Below are positions 53,554 through 55,476 of a stretch of 55,476 bases of DNA, piece by piece; positions within the stretch are counted from its first letter, which is position 1, and every line of letters begins with the position of its first letter. Source of the stretch: Desulforamulus putei DSM 12395. Its GTDB lineage: Bacteria > Bacillota > Desulfotomaculia > Desulfotomaculales > Desulfotomaculaceae. Under the pieces are notes generated by a model, which was given only the letters and a program-made list of their open reading frames with translations, searched no databases and was not told where the DNA came from. The position numbers were made by a program, and so were the translations under genes. The stretch is from contig NZ_FQUY01000020.1 of the NCBI RefSeq assembly GCF_900129195.1, forward strand, positions 1 through 55,476, in the 5' to 3' direction.

Positions 53554-53894
53554 CAAGAGATGCACTCCTATACCTCAACGATATCTTTGAATCAATTGAA
53601 AAGATTCTGCAGTAGTATACCGCAAATTTGACTTTTAAAGAATTTGCTGCAAATAGCATGGTAATAGATGCCGTAATTAGAAACTTTGAAATCATAGGGG
53701 AAGCAGCAAGCCGCATTCCTGATGACATTCTGTCCGCGTATCCAGAAGTTCCGTGGTTTGAAATGAAAGGCATGCGTAATATCATGGTGCATGAATATTT
53801 TCGCGTTGAACTTAAGATTGTCTGGGTAACAATACGTCAATCCTTACCTGCACTGCTGCCGGTGATTAATCGAATAATAGCAGAGAGGCAATGA
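53550..53894 (+). pseudogene. hepT: HepT (DUF86) RNase toxin gene interrupted by an amber codon
   Basis: The frame from the ATG at 53550 encodes 114 residues but has TAG at codon 22 (53613-53615), within KILQ-stop-YTAN. After the stop the HepT sequence continues uninterrupted, including NFEIIGEAASRIPDDIL and the R-x4-H RNase motif in MKGMRNIMVHEYF. A single C-to-T change from CAG would explain the stop. An internal ATG at 53658 might yield a shortened protein. Inactivation of the toxin with retention of the antitoxin is the simplest reading. Confidence 0.85.
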
Positions 53895-53991
53895 TTAACC
53901 TAAAACGACCTCGATTTCTTCCAGAACTGCCATCCTCTGTGCCGCCCAAACTAGCTTCAGGTAATCTTCGTTGTAAACTTACGGTGTAAAA

Positions 53992-54036
53992 CACGCTTAT
54001 TTGTTCGGGTCATTTGCTCGTGACGAACATATAGAC
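53992..54036 (+). pseudogene. Short MNT remnant (GSFAR motif)
   Basis: One frame reads HAYLFGSFARDEHID, the MNT GS motif with its flanks, without start or continuation, and runs into copy 2 of the 26-bp repeat. Probably a scrap of another MNT gene. The rest of 53895-54458 has no supported gene, only the two repeats and a hairpin. Confidence 0.4.
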
Positions 54037-54059
54037 TCAAGAGAACCGTCCCCTTGATT
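54034..54059. repeat. Dispersed 26-bp repeat, copy 2
   Basis: Matches copy 1 over all 26 bases; preceded by ATA, as is copy 3 (ATAGACT). Confidence 0.8.
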
Positions 54060-54346
54060 TACTGGCAGGTCCCCGCCAGCTCCAGCATCCTACTGATGAT
54101 TTCATATCGCTCGTTCATCTCTTTTTCCTCACTTCGCTGTTTAAATTAAGCCAAACGCGCCAAGAATTCCTTCGATCTATTACAACCAGCCAGGGAAGAA
54201 TTTCATTAAAACTGCCATTTAGACCCCTATGTCGCAAGTGCGACACCGTCAGGGGATGAAAAACAATTTTTCAGGTTAGAAAATGAACCCAAAAAGCACT
54301 TATACTTGGTTTAGTAGCGGCAGGCACCTTTTGGTAATGTAGTATA

Positions 54347-54372
54347 GACTCAAGAGAACCGTCCCCTTGATT
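54347..54372. repeat. Dispersed 26-bp repeat, copy 3
   Basis: Same 26 bases as copies 1 and 2, in the same orientation. Followed by a second GC-rich hairpin, AAGGGG/CCCCTT, near 54393-54408. Confidence 0.8.
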
Positions 54373-54411
54373 CATTAGATTCATTTTTTGTGAAGGGGCA
54401 GTCCCCTTTTG

Positions 54412-54453
54412 TTAGTTATAGCCAGTCCCCTGATGGGTCCTGGCTATAACTAA
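54412..54453. terminator. Long hairpin downstream of the truncated HEPN-like gene
   Basis: A perfect 14-bp stem, TTAGTTATAGCCAG/CTGGCTATAACTAA (54412-54425 with 54440-54453), with CCC/GGG inside the loop. It begins six bases after the HEPN-like stop on the minus strand. No long T-run follows, so it could be a repeat rather than a terminator. Confidence 0.45.
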
Positions 54454-54458
54454 TACGA

Positions 54459-55055
54459 TTACGGATGAAGGTCTTTCTCAATCTCAAACAAGATATCTTG
54501 CAATGCTTTATTAAAGGCGACTTGAACAGCTAAGCATTTTTCTAACTGTTTTATAGGTGGTTCAGGAAGTGCTTTTTCATTAATTCCATACATAATTACA
54601 GTTACAGGATCCTTTCCGTTCTTAATACCAGGTGCTACTTTTTTAACTTCCCATCGGGTAATCTCAGGATCAAATCGGTGGGTATGACCGTGACGTAATT
54701 GGTCAAATGCATGTAGCGAAGATTCTAAAGGAGCAAGTATTTTTTTAAACCTATCCACATTATCTAATCTTTCAACAACTTTCTTGAAACTTACAGCCTC
54801 TTGTCCCCTTTTAAATGCCTCAGCCAGGTTAAGCTCCTTATAGACATTAACCAGTTGTGCCAACTTCTCTGCCAGTGAAAAAGCCCGGTCAGCAGCACTA
54901 TCAATAAAGTAAGATACATGTGGTTCGTAGAATGCTTCTGAAGGGTTTTTGTGATACAACCCTTCATTGTGTTTGGCAAGATAAAAATGCAGCAAACGGA
55001 AGTTAATTTTTAGAGCACCCCTGCTCCCATATTTACCATCTAATGGTAGGGTGGT
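54459..55055 (-). pseudogene. 5'-truncated HEPN-like (Cthe_2314-type) gene
   Basis: The open frame runs from 55055 to 54459 (about 198 codons) with convincing protein sequence from the outset (PLDGKYGSRGALKINFRLLH, then EPHVSYFIDSAADRAFSLAE), but has no ATG and no ribosome-binding site. The only late start, TTG at 54995, lacks one too. RHGHTHRFDPEITRW carries an R-x4-6-H motif, as in HEPN RNases, and overall the sequence resembles the Cthe_2314 HEPN family as I remember it. The N-terminus was probably lost when the neighbouring element inserted. Confidence 0.55.
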
Positions 55056-55101
55056 TTAGCATCCTGACCTGAACATTTTACTTTCAAAGATAGTCCGGCG
55101 G

Positions 55102-55226
55102 CCTTGACATCCACCCTGCGCGTGGTTATTTAGCAGCACCGACGGGGCGGCTCCGGGAAACATGATAGATTACATATCCCGTCGGACTGTCAATTATACC
55201 ACGCGCAGGGCACCCGTCTGTCAAGG
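55102..55226. repeat. Nested 125-bp palindrome next to the IS21-type end
   Basis: Three nested arm pairs: CCTTGACA/TGTCAAGG (55102-55109 with 55219-55226), CCCTGCGCGTGGT/ACCACGCGCAGGG (55114-55126 with 55198-55210) and CCGACGGG/CCCGTCGG (55139-55146 with 55178-55185). Both outer arms contain TTGACA, and on the minus strand one is followed after 20 bases by TATAAT (55198-55193). It may be an element end or an outward promoter. No gene is seen in 55056-55320. Confidence 0.7.
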
Positions 55227-55246
55227 CTACCCTTCGGCGCCTCCTG

Positions 55247-55268
55247 CTCTGAGGTACTTACCTCAGAG
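55247..55268. repeat. Perfect palindrome downstream of istB
   Basis: CTCTGAGGTA/TACCTCAGAG with a two-base centre, 53 bases after the istB stop. No T-run follows on either strand, so it is more likely a protein-binding or element-end signal than a terminator. Confidence 0.5.
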
Positions 55269-55320
55269 GCCCACCAAAAAACATAATTTAAAAAACTCTA
55301 TAACAAAGCACCTCCGTAAT

Positions 55321-55476
55321 TTAAGAATTTATGGGCGAATCTATAAGCCGGTGACTGGGACCGGTGAACATCAGTAAATGACTATGATGGATAAGCCGAT
55401 CTATAATTGCCGCAGTCATAATTTCATCATAAAAGATACCGTTCCATCGGCTGAATTCAAGGTTCGTTGTAATAAT
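55321..55476 (-). CDS. istB: IS21-family helper ATPase IstB, C-terminal 51 residues (partial)
   Basis: The frame entering at 55476 reads IITTNLEFSRWNGIFYDEIM and continues TAAIIDRLIHHSHLLMFTG before TAA at 55323-55321. The TNLEFSRW and IDRLxHH motifs belong to the AAA+ domain of IstB-like proteins that partner IS21 transposases. The Walker motifs lie outside the window. Confidence 0.88.
   Translation of the reverse strand: MITTNLEFSRWNGIFYDEIMTAAIIDRLIHHSHLLMFTGPSHRLIDSPINS

Noticed and set aside
54064-54118. Short minus-strand ORF of 16 codons beginning MNERYEII with a GAGG upstream
   Set aside because: Too short, ends beside repeat copy 2, no homology recognised; at most another scrap.
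55162-55377. Plus-strand frame across the IS21-type region
   Set aside because: Crosses the nested palindrome and lies antisense to istB; composition is not protein-like.

Overview
The window looks like a chromosomal segment of a spore-forming, anaerobic Bacillota of the Desulfotomaculum/Peptococcaceae type. This is inferred from gene content and layout: a Bacillus/Clostridia-style flagellar super-operon with FliY, FlhF/FlhG and a WhiG/FliA-type sigma factor, a guanine-PRPP tandem riboswitch, AGGAGG ribosome-binding sites and frequent GTG/TTG starts. No species can be named from the sequence alone.

Layout. (1) 1-303: 5' end of an IS110-family element read on the minus strand, with the transposase N-terminus at 40-1 and a highly structured leader that probably encodes a bridge RNA. 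(2) 340-850: a heptad-repeat coiled-coil gene whose end shares a perfect 21-bp inverted repeat with the end of purD. (3) 843-14713, minus strand: a single purine operon, transcribed as permease (pbuG-like)-purE-B-C-S-Q-L-F-M-N-H-D. It starts from a clear sigma-A promoter followed by a guanine aptamer, a PRPP (ykkC-type) aptamer and one shared terminator. A MITE-like inverted-repeat insert lies between purC and purS. (4) 14763-16935: hpt-guaA, the purine salvage and GMP branch. (5) 17020-18680: a membrane-anchored protein, a MazG-like pyrophosphohydrolase and an unknown protein.

(6) 18783-44600, minus strand: the flagellar/chemotaxis super-operon, flgB-flgC-fliE-F-G-H-I-J-K-flgD-(TIGR02530-like)-flgE-fliL-fliN-fliO-P-Q-R-flhB-flhA-flhF-flhG-PilZ-sigma28-flgF-flgG-cheD-cheR-cheC-cheY-fliM-fliY. 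It encodes rod, hook, MS-ring, C-ring, export gate, ATPase, the flagellar sigma factor and a CheC/CheD/CheR adaptation set. cheA, cheB, cheW, flgK, flgL, flagellin and motAB are not in the window. (7) 44978-46155: an independently transcribed DegT-family protein in which the PLP-lysine position reads Gln. (8) 46208-49019, minus: fliD-fliS-fliT-flaG. Divergent on the plus strand is fliW-csrA (49148-49818), with sigma-28-like promoters facing both ways.

(9) 49818-55476 is an accessory graveyard. It holds a truncated gene coupled to csrA, remnants of nucleotidyltransferase (MNT)/HEPN toxin-antitoxin modules, one intact MNT/HI0074-type pair, an IS200/IS605 element with tnpA and tnpB, an MntA/HepT pair whose HepT has an amber codon, three 26-bp dispersed repeats, a 5'-truncated HEPN-like gene, a nested palindrome and the 3' end of an IS21-type istB.

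The points most worth following up are the putative IS110 bridge RNA, the tandem purine riboswitch, the MITE-like insert in the pur operon, the lysine-less DegT protein inside the flagellar locus, and the dense MNT/HEPN decay zone after csrA.
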